DNA of 64,000 nucleotides, taken from the NCBI GenBank assembly GCA_029945375.1, contig CM057067.1, positions 496,001 to 560,000 of the forward strand. The letters run 5' to 3'. A program made the position numbers and the translations under genes. Below, piece by piece: positions 53,060 to 63,585 of this stretch. The notes under the pieces are model-generated. The model searched no databases, was not told the DNA's origin, and worked only from the letters and a program-made list of their open reading frames with translations. Position 1 is the first letter of the stretch, and every line of letters starts with the position of its first letter. This stretch comes from Agaricus subrufescens (Eukaryota > Basidiomycota > Agaricomycetes > Agaricales > Agaricaceae).

Positions 53060-53833
53060 CCAATGCTGCCACTCCCCCTTTGAGACTCTGCACTGGAGAT
53101 GAAGGACTTATCAACAACTCCCTCAGGTGACTACTCATCAACATTGCCAGAGTCACCTCAACTAACATTGAACTTCATGCCCACAACATTGCCTGCCATA
53201 CTGTACACATGCTCGACACCCTCCCAGACATTGGAGATGCCTTAGAAATCACAGCTGTAGAAAATGTATGTGCAACTTATCAAATTGGGCCAACTAGGCC
53301 AAACACCCCTGCACCCAAAGAACCACCTAACACTATTCCTGACCCCACTCCCCTACCCATTCCCAGACAACAATCACCTGCTCCCATGGACAATGACTCT
53401 GACAAGGAAAACAAACCCCCCAGAATTCTTAAAATCTCTAATTACCATGACCCTGATCTCAACAAAGAAGTCTATCAACTTATTTGGAATCTAACTGCTA
53501 CCCCCACTTATTCCTCGCTGACCAAACTCACCTGCCCTGCCTTGTACAACTTCTTCATCAAGAGCAACCTTCACAATCAACCCACAGCACAAACTGCTTA
53601 CTGGAAACTCATCCTCTCTGTTATGCTTGACAAGAAAGGAAAACTGGAGAACTTTAAAGATTGCTCTACCTGCATCACTCAAATTGGACTGGACAACACC
53701 CCACACTTCATTGGTTTTAATGAGCACACCAACAAATGGATCATTGCTGATGGGAAGAGGAAACTCCTCAACAAACTCTTTGCCCACTTGTAATCTTGCT
53801 TCAGTTGGAATTTGAAGCCTAAATGGAGGGTAA

Positions 53834-54131
53834 TGTTATGATCCATATCAACCTTATGACCTGACCCATGACCTGTGCACCATATGCTCTTTCCCCTTAT
53901 GTTGTAAATGCCTCACTTGCTTTGTCAGCCTCTATTCAGTAGTTAGTAAGACACCTTGGGTATCATTACTCAGCCTGACTTCACCTTCTCCATTAGGTTG
54001 TCTATTAGTTGTATAAGTAGTGTAGTTATACTCCTGTATTCCTTATGCTTTACCAACTCACTCTCTTCCCTTATTGCCCTCAAGTCTTTGCCTTAGTTTG
54101 CAACCTGAGCTATTGCTTTAAGGTCGTAACA
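53834..54131 (+). repeat. Chr1 3' LTR
   Basis: 298 bp, near-identical to 39290-39588, followed by the CAATG duplication at 54132-54136. Preceded by the purine tract GGAGGGTAA. Confidence 0.9.
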
Positions 54132-54225
54132 CAATGCTTCATTATCCAACAATGGCTACATGGGATCCATTCATTGTGCTCAGGCCCAAATCCTGCCCAA
54201 CAAACAAGATATTGTCATCCTCTTC

Positions 54226-54660
54226 CTCAGGTATGTTCATCAATGATTTTCTTGATCAAATGCTCCCATTGGCCTTCATCTGTACAGATCGGACCCAGCT
54301 CTGCAAATTTATGGCTTGGATATAATGTGGCATTGTTTTCCTGGAAGAGTTTGAGGCAGGAAATGTGAAAGGTGGGGTGGATGTTGCTTATGCCAGTCAG
54401 GTCAAGTGTGTACAATGATGATTCCAGATGTGCCCATATTACCCAATATGGTCCATCCCATTGTGGCATCAATTTAGCCACTCTCCCTTGTCCTTTCCCC
54501 AAATGTTTGCAATGCAAGTTTGTGGTGTCCAGCATCACACATGTCCCTTCCACCATAACAGGCTCTGGCCCCTGAGATGGATTAGCATAATGGGCCTGAT
54601 ATATCTTGGCAGCAAGGAGGTTGTTCTTTGCCAAACTTGTCTGAGCACAAGACAGTATGT
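54226..54660 (-). pseudogene. Ty3-type integrase C-terminal fragment
   Basis: Frame 54634-54227 (minus) has AKNNLLAAKIYQAHYANPSQGPEP, EGTCVMLDTTNLHCKHLGKGQGRVAKLMPQWDGPYWV and YTLDLTGISNIHPTFHISCLKLF, ending GQWEHLIKKIIDE. This is the GPY/F-type tail of a Ty3 integrase, from a family different from Chr1-3. Isolated fragment. Confidence 0.78.
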
Positions 54661-56971
54661 GATGGAGATGAGATCAAGGTATGTACATTGGTATCTAATG
54701 CTAAGGAGCACGATGATATGCTGGTACAGCTAGGAGAGAATGCAAGGGAGTGGAATTGGGTGAAAGCCCTTTGAAAAGGCTTCCCTGCCCGCCATTGGCA
54801 GCATCACCAAAGCAGGCTGCTACCCAGATGATTAGTCCTGACACATGAAGCCTGCAAGAGATGCCCCTTACTGGTTAGGAGGGACAAGGGAAGCTTGGTT
54901 AGAGTTGGGTGGATCAGTTTCACCTTCTCCTGGCTCTAGAGATGGAGGGTTGTGAGCCAAGTGGGTGCTGTGAGTTTCTGAGGTGTGTGTGCTGTGCTAA
55001 AATCTTGGCATGGTGAGTAACATATACTGTAAATGCCTTGCTAGCCCAATGTCCCTTCGTCTTCATTGCCTCAAATGACAGGCCACACAATAGGTATTCA
55101 AGGGTGGAGCTGATGCGGATTCCATGACCTTGGAGGGTGTCTAGTCCAGCTTGCTTGGCTGCTGTATTGATTGTGAAGAGGAAGTTCCTCTTGGTGAGTG
55201 GGCAAAAAACATTGTTGTGAGGGTATGTGAATATATGAGCATCCGGGGGCAGATTGTTGATGGACAGGTGTTTTTCTAGTGCAGCTACTGGATCTGAGAC
55301 ACCTTCTTGGCTAGTCCAGTATACGTCCTTGCCACTGGGAGCTGTTTTTGTTTTTGGGAGGTGTAGGATGGTTGTGGCTGTATTGTTTCAGTTGAAAATG
55401 GTTTCAAGGTTGGCACAAGTTGGGTGACATGAGGGGTCAAATGATGAGAGGTTGGGGATGGTGAATTCTCCGAGCCTTGCCATGGCATAGAAAGCAGTGG
55501 TGAGGCAGGCAAAGGAGGCAATGTGAAGGGGGTTTTTTGGGTCTAGGGTGGTGTAAAGGGTGGAGATGATGTCTATGGTGAAGGGAGTTTGCTTTGGCTT
55601 CTTGGCCAATGGAGGTGAAGTCTTTTGTGCTGCTCTGAGTAGAATTCTCACTTCTTCATCATTAGTACACCATTCCAGCTTGTTTAGAATGTGCCAGGCC
55701 TTGAGATTGGCTACATAGCTCACAATAGTTGAATGAGAGTATGTGTCAGCTAGTGCAGCAATGAAAATGGAGAGTAGATTGGGAGGGATGGGGGTCTGAT
55801 TGGTCTCAGAAATCCCTTTGTGATCACAGAAGACATGAAATGTGAGGAGGCCAGAGCCGTATGTGGCAAGGGTGGAGTCGTCCCACCCTGCCTCTAGCAC
55901 TTGTCTGACTCTAGTGTCTTTGTCAAGTGGATTGAGTTGAGATGGGGATGCAGGAGTCCAGCAGGATATCCTCTGCTTCACTAACACATGAGGTCTGAGG
56001 GAAGATGGTTTGGGTGCAAGTGATGACTTGTAGGGAGGTGGGAGCAAGGGGACTTGTGAAATAGATTTGTGCAGTGGTGTGTTGAACTTTAGTGCATTAG
56101 TATTATGGGCTTGGGTAGGTGTGGACATTGAGTGTTTGATGCTCAAGGGAGGTGGTGGAAGTAGAGTGAGGGAGAGGCCGGGGTGGCTTTTGTCTTGGAG
56201 TGGGGAGGGTACCCTCTCTGGCCATTTTTCGTTCAACTGGGAGGAGTGGGTGATCGAAATCCACAATGAACTTGTGGAGGTCTTTTGGTATGGGTACTGG
56301 GGGAAGAAGGTGGGAGGTGGGGCCATAGATACCTCGAGAGGGGTCATCGGCAGGGTTGAGTTTGGTGGGAACGTATTTTGTGTAGAAGTAGGAGTTTGAG
56401 TTGGTGGTGATCTGGTTAACCAACTTGAAGATTTTGTTTGTGGCTTTGTTGCGGCTGTGACACTTCCACCACCCCCATGTTGTCACTGTGGAGTCAGTAG
56501 TGGCCTCCTCTTGGGAATTGGTTGGCCACAGTTGTAGCCAGGAAGAGGAAGCCAATGGCCTCAGCCCAGCCAATGTCTCTTCCTGAGTCCTGCGTGTTCA
56601 AACCTGGGATGAGTCTCCAAGCACACCATTGCTCCCTGATGACAATCCCAATCCTGATTTCAGAGCTAGCATCTGAGAAGGCTGCTGGATCAGCCACAGT
56701 GATGGTGGGGTGGATTGCTCTCTGTACATTGGGGTCTTCCAAGGTTTTTAACCACCAGAGGAGATCATTGTAGAGGGAGTTGGGGGGGGTATGAGGTTTA
56801 AAAGGGGTATTGTGGAGGATGCCAAGGAAGGCCTCGATGCTTGTTAAAAAAGGTCTGCCATGTGTTACTATGAGGGAGGCATGCAGGAGTTTGCCGTGTA
56901 GTTTTTCAGCTTCTTTTTTAGTGTGGGTGTGGGATGAATTCCAGTGATGAGTTGCATTTATGTACTTTTTT
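54660..56971 (-). mobile_element. DIRS-2: fragment with RNase H and tyrosine recombinase
   Basis: Related to the left part of DIRS-1; both share the end segment around AGGCAGGCTGCTACCCA (54820). RNase H at about 56494-56960 (SEIRIGIVIREQWCAWRLIPG, DIGWAEAIGFLFLA), recombinase at about 55000-56347. The reverse transcriptase part is missing: the fragment ends at the Chr3 LTR. Confidence 0.78.
55000..56347 (-). pseudogene. DIRS-2 tyrosine recombinase, catalytic tetrad visible
   Basis: Frame 56347-55388, then onward past a TGA at about 55389-55391, where DIRS-1 reads Arg (VLDRSN). N-terminal part: VRQVLEAGWDDSTLATYGSGLLTFHVFCDHKGI. Catalytic part: ARLGEFTIPN (first Arg), then LQGHGIRISS (His and second Arg, about 55111-55131), KGHWASKAF and FTVYVTHHAKIL (Tyr). 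All four catalytic residues are therefore present. A former active recombinase with one nonsense codon. Confidence 0.82.
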
Positions 56972-57267
56972 TGTTATGATCTATTTCTGTTATCATCCCC
57001 CTGACCCAGGACCATATGCTACCACTTCCTTATTTGTGTACTTGTCTCTCATGTTTACTCAGCACCATTCCCACCATTAGTCAGACTCCTCGGGTATACT
57101 TACTCAGCCCAACCTTCTACTTCTATTATTAGGTAGTTGACTCTTCTATAAGTAGCATAGTTATACCCTGTATTTCCTTATGCTTTACCAACTCACTATA
57201 TTCCCTTATCGCTCTCAAGTCTTTGCCTTAAGTTGCAACCTGAGCTAATTGCTATAAGGTCGTAACA
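56972..57267 (+). repeat. Chr3 5' LTR
   Basis: 296 bp, TGTTATGATC to GTAACA; contains TGCTTTACCAA (57181-57191), exactly complementary to the primer site TTGGTAAAGCA (57269-57279). Confidence 0.9.
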
Positions 57268-57345
57268 TTTGGTAAAGCATTGTAAAGCTCACCTTGCAGA
57301 AAGACCTCTAGTCATTGAGGCAGGAAACTGTGACAGGCTCAGTAT

Positions 57346-58476
57346 ATGAGCACAGAAGACACAGAACTATTCGGAATCGATTTTGAAACACTTTTCTATG
57401 AAGGACACCGAAGCGGAAACAGATTCAAAGCCCTCAGACACGAGGAAGACCAAGAAACAGAATGCTCATCTGAAAACAACGAACAGGAAACGGAGGAACC
57501 AGACCCAGAGCAAATACCGAAGAACACCCCACTTGATGAAGACCTAAATTGACTAGCAAGAGAACTCGAAGAACTAGAACTAAGAGAAATGGCAAGCAAC
57601 AACACCAAGACCAAAATGACCAATGCAATCAACCACAAGGATGTTATGGAACCAGGATTTTTCAATGGAGATAGGAACAAGTTCAATGACTGGTGGAGAG
57701 GAATGGAAATTTTCCTCAGATTCAGCAAATACAACAATGCAGACTCGAAAATTCTTCTTGTCACAAACCGCCTGAGAGGAGAAATCCCAGGATGGTTTGC
57801 CAAACAATGGGAAAACAAAGTCATTAAAGCCGATGACACTGTGGATTGGAAAACCTTTGCCAATGAAATCATAGATGCATTCTCACCTGGAGATGAGCAA
57901 CAGATTGCTAAAGATAAGATCAAAACCTTCAAACAAGGAAACCTTCACACCAACGACTTCCTTGTCAAGTTCACTGCCCTTGTCCACCAATCTAAATCTA
58001 GCGAAGACCACGTGCTCTACCTCCTGAAACAACACACCAGATCAGATGTTGTCCACACCATTTTGGGATACCCCCCATCCACCATTCCCACCTCTCTCAA
58101 AGGATGGATTGCTGCTATAGGATCCGTAGGAAAAGGTTGGGAATCTACCAAGAAACAAAGAAATGATCAACACACCACCACTGGGGTCACTTATGGAGGA
58201 GATAGACAACCCATGGAGATTGGAGCCAGAAGGCTGGAATGGTCTACCAATGGAAAGCCCAAATGCCTTAAATGTGGCAAATTCGGACACATCAAGAAGG
58301 AATGCCAAAACAGATCATACAAATCCAATATCAAATGCTACAATTGTGGCAAACTGGGACACATCACAAAAGTCTGCCAAAGTCCCAAGAAACAAACCAA
58401 GATTTGTGCCATTACCACCAGAGAGGAAGGAAGTGTTGAAGAAGCTCAACAGGATTTTCCCAAAGGTTCGGAGTAG
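57346..58476 (+). pseudogene. Chr3 Gag, one nonsense codon
   Basis: MSTEDTELFGIDFETLFYEGH with CGA at 57409-57411, an acidic linker, TGA at 57550-57552 (shared with Chr2), then an uninterrupted Gag core from 57589 to the end (295 codons): FNDWWRGMEIFLRFSKY, GEIPGWFAKQWENK, TRSDVVHTILGYPP, two intact zinc knuckles (CLKCGKFGHIKKEC and CYNCGKLGHITKVC), ending QDFPKGSE. Confidence 0.88.
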
Positions 58477-58478
58477 GC

Positions 58479-60177
58479 ATGAACTCACAAACCAATGTAT
58501 CTAGTCATATGAGAAATCGATATGTTTGCCCTCAGAAACGACTAGGAGTGCAGGAGTTAATACTCAAACCCAAAATCACCAAACCTAATGGAGAAACATT
58601 CCAAGCCAAAACCATGCTCAACTCTGGATATACCCACACCTGCATTGACAAACAAACCGTTCACAAACAGAAAATCCCCACCCATAAACTCAAACGCCCC
58701 ATTCTGGCAACCAATGCCAATGGAACCCTGAGCGGAAAGGAACCAATCACCAAATTCATCAACCTGGATCTAAACATAGAAGGACACCAAGAAACGATTG
58801 ATGCAGTGGTAGCCGAACTAGACTCAGCAGATATCTTCATTGGACACGACTGGTTAACCAAACACAACCCGGAAATTGACTGGAACAGAGGAACTGTAAC
58901 CTTCTCAAGATGCCCACCTGAATGCTCGATCAGACACACTAATTTCTCATTACCAGAACACCTACAAAGCCTCCAAACAAAATGGGAAGACTTTGAAGAA
59001 GAAAAGGAACCTGACCCCACAAACCCCCTCGACCTACTGGATTACATGTGACCCTACACCCATCTTTTTAACCAGAAGAACTTCGACAAACTACCTGAAC
59101 GGACTCAATGGGACCATGAAGTCAACCTACTACCAAACACTCCCACCAAAATCGATGCCAAGGTATATGAAATGACCCCAAAAGAAGAAATTGAACTCAA
59201 CAAGTTCCTGGATGAAAACCTTGCCACTAAATGCATCCAACCATCCAAAAGCCCTTACACCACCCCATGCTTCTTTGTCCCCAAGAAGGACAGATCACTG
59301 AGACTATGTCAGGACTACCGCAAGCTCAACACAGTCACCATCAAGGACAAGATGCCCCTGCCACTAATCAGTGAAGTAATCGGGAAACTGAAACACGCCA
59401 AATATTTCAACAAGCTCGACATCATCTGGGGTTACAACAACGTATGAATCAAGGAAGGAGACGATGGAAAGGCACTATCCTTACTATGTAACTCACTGGC
59501 TACTTTCTCCCACTGGATGACCACCATCTTCTGAGAAATGATCCAAGATGGCTCCCTGGTCAACTACATAGATGATTTCGCCATTCCTGCCGACTCCCTA
59601 CCTGAACTTGAGGAACAAACACTGTGTTTTCTAAAAAATAGCAGATGAAAACAACCTGTGCTTCAAATGAACCAAATGTGAATTCAATGCAACCCAAATC
59701 TCGATGCTAGGAACAGTCATTGGTGATGGCCAAGCAAGCATGGAATCTGAAAAGGTCAAATTGGTCCGAAACTGGAAAACACCAACTTGCATAAAAGACA
59801 TTGAACGGTTCATAGGCTTTGCAAACTTTTACCAACATTTCATCCAGGACTTTAGCACTCTCGCTGCACCACTCAATGCCTTGAAGGGAGGTAAGATACC
59901 AAAACCCTGGAAATGGACTACCGAGGAACAAAATGCCTTTGAAGCCATCAAGACTGCTATCACCAACAAACCTGTCCTAGCCTTACCCGACAATGAAGGA
60001 AAATTCAGACTCAAAACCGACACATCCAACATAGGAATTGGAGCAGTCCTGTCCCAAGAACAAGAAGGAAAATGGCACCCAGTCGCCTTCATGTCTAAAG
60101 CCCTCACCAACGCAGAAAAGAACTACGAAATCTACAACAAAGAACTCCTCACCAGCGAATTCACCCAAGATGAAGCA
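58479..60177 (+). pseudogene. Chr3 protease, reverse transcriptase and part of RNase H
   Basis: Protease MLNSGYTHTCID with catalytic Asp changed to Asn (AAC 58620-58622); SADIFIGHDWLTKHNPEIDW. Reverse transcriptase: [53 protein letters not shown] then TGA, YIDDFAIPAD, FIGFANFYQHFIQDFS. RNase H: FRLKTDTSNIGIGAVLSQEQ (Glu lost at ETD), NKELLT. The frame then jumps at about 60150 into the end of integrase. Confidence 0.86.
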
Positions 60178-60678
60178 TGAGCAGCACTGGAAGAATACAA
60201 CTCCACCATGTCTGAACATGGAAATCTAAAACAGCAAAAAGATCCCTTACTCAAAGGAGACCTTGTCTTCCTAGAAGCAACAAATATACGATCAAACTGC
60301 CCTTTGGGAAAATTTGATAACAAGCAATACGGACCTTTCAAAATTCTAGAACCCATTGGAGAAACATCTTTCTGCCTAAAATTACCTGAAACTTGGGTGA
60401 TACACAACGTCTTCCATTCCTCACTCCTCACCAAATACAATGAACCTGAATTCAGCTGTCAAAAGACTCCACCTCCACCCCCACCAGACATTATTACTAA
60501 CAAGGAAGAATACAAAGTAGAGGAAATCCGTGGACATAGGAAAAAAGGCCAAGGAACTCAATACCTGGTACACTGGAAAGGATATGACAACTCTGAGGAT
60601 ACATGGCAATCAGCAACTGACCTTGAGAACGCACAGGACCTTCTATCCGAATATAAGAAACACAACAACCTCCTGTGA
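60178..60678 (+). CDS. Chr3 integrase tail and chromodomain (intact segment)
   Basis: Open to a TGA at 60676-60678. GPY/F-like region: KGDLVFLEATNIRSNCP, YGPFKILEPIGETSFCLKLP, HNVFHSSLLTKYNEPE, then proline-rich PPPPPPDI and the chromodomain (about 60505-60670) with YKVEEIRGHRKKGQGTQYLVHW, KGYDNSEDTW and DLENAQDLL. The aromatic positions (Y, W, W) of a canonical chromodomain are present. The chromodomain steers integration to marked chromatin. Here it is severed from a working integrase. Confidence 0.8.
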
Positions 60679-60742
60679 TATAAAAGGAAAGCCACAGCCC
60701 AACAACTGGTATAGCATCGTCTATTGGTTCGAAGAAGACATC

Positions 60743-61150
60743 ATGAGCACCCAGAACACCGCTGAAACCACCACCACCACCACCAAACAAGAGGCCTACC
60801 ATAACCTCATCATTGACTCCTTCCAGAGCTCCGCCAAACGAGAGCTCATCGAAATCTACAGCGCGGTAACCGACGTGGACAATCAGTATGCCCACACATA
60901 TGTGCTGCTCATCTACGATCGACCAAAAGGGGTAGACGCCCCAACCCAGGAAGAAAAGGACCACATGGTGAAGGTCATGAGAAAGGAGAGGCAGCTGATT
61001 AAAAAGATAAAAAGGAAGTTGGAGATGATGGAAGAAGAATTAAAAGATCTCACCGAGGAGATAAACCCAAATGCCCATGGATGGGCCACAAATGGAACAT
61101 GGGGGGAAGGATGGGAAGCACCGGCCAATGAAAACAACCAGCAACAGTAG
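60743..61150 (+). CDS. Chr3 third ORF, coiled-coil form
   Basis: 135 residues, start MSTQNTAETTTTTTKQEAYHN at 60743. The frame is open further upstream, but ATG at 60743 matches the Chr2 start. After YAHTYVLLIYDRPKG comes a charged helix (VMRKERQLIKKIKRKLEM, then MEEELKDLTEEI), probably a coiled coil, and a Trp/Gly-rich end. CGA at 60839-60841 is intact where Chr2 has TGA. A separate downstream ORF, as in Chr1, may follow beyond the Copia-2 insertion. Confidence 0.65.
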   Translation: MSTQNTAETTTTTTKQEAYHNLIIDSFQSSAKRELIEIYSAVTDVDNQYAHTYVLLIYDRPKGVDAPTQEEKDHMVKVMRKERQLIKKIKRKLEMMEEELKDLTEEINPNAHGWATNGTWGEGWEAPANENNQQQ

Positions 61151-61284
61151 GCATTGCCTAATAGGGAGGAGGAAGTAGTATAAAAATCAAACTGTTTGTC
61201 TCTCTTTCACTATCAAACCTGCCCATCATTTCCTACTCAAAGTATATTCCCCTCCTCAAAGCCTTAGTCATGGACTCTTTCCTC

Positions 61285-61557
61285 TGTTGACTGTAGGCAA
61301 CATAGATACATAAGAGTCTTCAGATGATAGGAACAACTGTCATTACCTGTAGGCGACGTAGATACGTAAGACTACAGACAAATGTTAATACAAGGATAGA
61401 GAGACTAGAAAGGTAAAAGGGTGTACTCATGTCTTCAGATGATAGGAACAACTGAAGACGAGAGAAGAAGGGAACACGACAAGTATATAGTGGATCACAT
61501 GACAATTCCTATACGTCAGCTGACATCCATCTACTGATGTCTTTATGAATCTCAACA
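61285..61557 (-). repeat. Copia-2 3' LTR with internal tandem duplication
   Basis: 273 bp, TGTTGACTGTAGG to CTCAACA. TGTAGGCAACATAGATACATAAGA at 61292 is repeated at about 61348 as TGTAGGCGACGTAGATACGTAAGA, and GTCTTCAGATGATAGGAACAACTG occurs twice (about 61317 and 61433). Confidence 0.85.
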
Positions 61558-61875
61558 CACCCCCTCAAAAGGCATAAGAAGTGGAATAGAAGAAAGATGA
61601 AGGATAGGAATAGAATGATAGAACAAATAGAAGAGTGATAATAGAAATAACAATAACGAAGAATCAAGTAGGATGATAAAGAATCAAGAAGGAAGGTTGG
61701 TGACTCCTAGAGACTGACGGTGTTTGTCAAAAATTGGCTGAGGCAATGGTTTTGTTAAAATGTTGGCAGGCATCTCCGGAGTGGGTAACCATGAGGTAGA
61801 AAGCTCCTTCCCCATATATTGTCAGAGAAAATGGTGGCGTATGTCAATGTGTTTTGTCTGGGACAAAATAACTTC

Positions 61876-63585
61876 TCAATTTGCTATTGATATCGCCGCA
61901 GAGTTATTGCAGAGGATCGGGTAAGGTGAGGGGATAGGGATATCAAGGAGAGTAAGAAACATTCTTAGCCAAAGTGCTTCTTTCACTGCATGTGTTAAAG
62001 CGTAATATTCCGCTTCAGCAGACAAGAGCGCTACAGATTTCTGTTTAATGGCCAACCAGGAAATACAGCAGCCCAGGAAGAAGAAGCAGAAACCTGTGAT
62101 ACTCCTGTGGTTGTCAATGTCTGACGCCCAGTCCAAGTCCAAGAATCCTCCATGTTGTATGTAGCCCCATATAGCAGAAGGAAAGCGTTCATCCCATCGT
62201 CCAAACATCATGCCCATTTGTTTAGTCCCAGCAATGTATCGTAAGACATTCTTGGCAGCAACTAGGTGTTTGCAGGTTGGGTTAGCATTGTGCTGGCTGA
62301 GCGCCATACAGACATAGGCAATATCCGGACGCATGCAGAGAGCGAGATAAAGAAGACTTCCAACAAGACTTTGATAGGCATGCTTCAGGTCAGCATCAGA
62401 TATTGTCGGCAGTGCTCCAGGTGGAGGATCCTTCATCTCAGACAATTGAGCCTTGATTGGGATTCCCAATGGAGGTGCACTGGTCATATTATAATCATCA
62501 AGCAAGTCACTGATAAATGCTTCTTGTGACAAATACAATGTTCGTTCAGAGTGATTCTGGATAATTCTGCAGCCAAGATATAGCTGGGCAGGCCCTAGGT
62601 CAATGATTGTGAGTTGCTTCTGAAGTTGCGCCAAGAACCATGAGTACAGTTCTCAATTTGTGGACGCAGTTAAACCATCATTGACATGGACAGGTACCAT
62701 TAATTGCAAGCGGCCAGATCACAGCATGGGAATTGAGGGGTCTGGAGGAGATTCCCAAATCCCATAAAAGAACGCGTGATCAACTTTGCTGCATCACATA
62801 CCAATACTTTCCATCACAGTTAAGACCAATTGATAGAATTTGTATGCTGCCTGTCTGAGTCTGTAGAGAGCAATGTTGAGCTTCAATACCCGTGATGGAT
62901 CTGCAAGGGGATAGCCAGGTATCTGTTTGATATATATGTCCTGTCAGAGTCGTGCATGGAGAAATGCTGTTTTGCAATCCCATCCATATAGCTCTAGATT
63001 GTTAACAGCAGCCACAGAAAGGATGATTCTGATACTCGCCATCCTTGCAACAGGTGTGTATGTCTCTCCATAGTCCTCCGGCCATTGACTAAAACCCTTC
63101 GCAACCAACCTAGCTTTCTCTTCACCTTCCTTCGGTACACCCATGTCATCCAACTTATAAGCAAAAACCCATCTCACATCTATGGCTTTCCTTTCCTTAG
63201 GTAATTCACATTCGTCCCATGCCTTCATTTTCATCAAGCTATCGTACTCTCTGTCCATTGCCTTTTTGAACATCTTCCAATCCCATCTCTTTTGCACTTC
63301 ACAATAGTTTTCCAGTGCCTTGTTGTACCCAAATGAAGTGGTAACCATTGTGACCGGCCTGTCCACCAAGAAATCGACCAACATGTCTTCACAACCAGCT
63401 ATAGCAGACTCCACGAATTCAGACATGTACCCTTCATGAATAATATCCTCAACACCCCCATATGTGACTAATGCATGAACAACATCAGGGGAGTGAGAAG
63501 GTTGCGTGCTGATGTTGCAATTTGAACGTCGAGTGGCTCGTTGTCTGATTTCATCGAGATAAGCCTCTCCTTTGGCCGTCCGCAC
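61876..63585 (-). pseudogene. Copia-2 reverse transcriptase and RNase H
   Basis: RNase H and connection 62634-61876 with LDLDWASDIDNHRSITGF, SAEAEYYAL and LCNNSAAISIAN. Reverse transcriptase in 63585-62640: MKMKAWDECELPKERKAIDVRWVF, KARLVAKGFSQWPEDYGETYTPVARM, WDCKTAFLHARL. The catalytic YVDD reads VNDG, with AAT at 62680-62682 after GTC, as in DIRS-1. Stops (TGA) at about 62943 and 62653. Confidence 0.85.

Larger units (their letters stand above)
44726..53793 (+). pseudogene. Chr1 third ORF, split by Chr2 (44726-44902 and 53065-53793)
   Basis: Starts MSYITIPMDATIHTDY. After removing Chr2 and one CCAAT copy the frame reads on through NAATPPLRLCTGDEG, a TGA (about 53128), TNIELHAHNIACHTVHMLDTLPDIG, a proline-rich acidic linker with PNTPAPKEPPN and DNDSDKENKPP, and a globular C-terminal domain ending KWIIADGKRKLLNKLFAHL. 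Homologous to 51786-52724 in Chr2. No membrane segment or signal peptide, so not an envelope protein. Unknown function. Confidence 0.75.
39290..54131 (+). mobile_element. Chr1: Ty3-type LTR retrotransposon related to the chromodomain elements, split by Chr2
   Basis: LTRs at 39290-39588 and 53834-54131 (TGTTATGATCC to GTAACA) with a CAATG duplication. Inside: gag (39663-40694), protease with a 614-bp MITE, reverse transcriptase, RNase H, integrase (to about 44330), a coiled-coil segment, and a third ORF whose 5' part is at 44726-44902 and 3' part at 53065-53793. Chr2 (44903-53059) splits the third ORF. Compared with Chr2 and Chr3, Chr1 lacks the chromodomain block. Many in-frame TGA codons. 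Confidence 0.92.
56972..61284 (+). mobile_element. Chr3: chromodomain Ty3-type retrotransposon, integrase core deleted, 3' part beyond Copia-2
   Basis: 5' LTR 56972-57267 and primer site, then gag, protease, reverse transcriptase, part of RNase H, a deletion removing the rest of RNase H and the integrase core, then integrase tail, chromodomain and a third ORF. The element is cut at 61285 by Copia-2; its 3' LTR is not in the window. Confidence 0.9.

Noticed and set aside
60530..60742. Upstream extension of the Chr3 third ORF overlapping the chromodomain frame
   Set aside because: The chromodomain is encoded in the other frame over this stretch, and the third ORF has a good ATG at 60743 matching Chr2 at 51786. 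The overlap is a chance open frame.
39290..61150. TGA read as a sense codon in these elements
   Set aside because: Aligned copies show CGA at the same codons, other copies show CAA, and TGA serves as a normal stop in the host kinase gene. CpG mutation explains the pattern without recoding.
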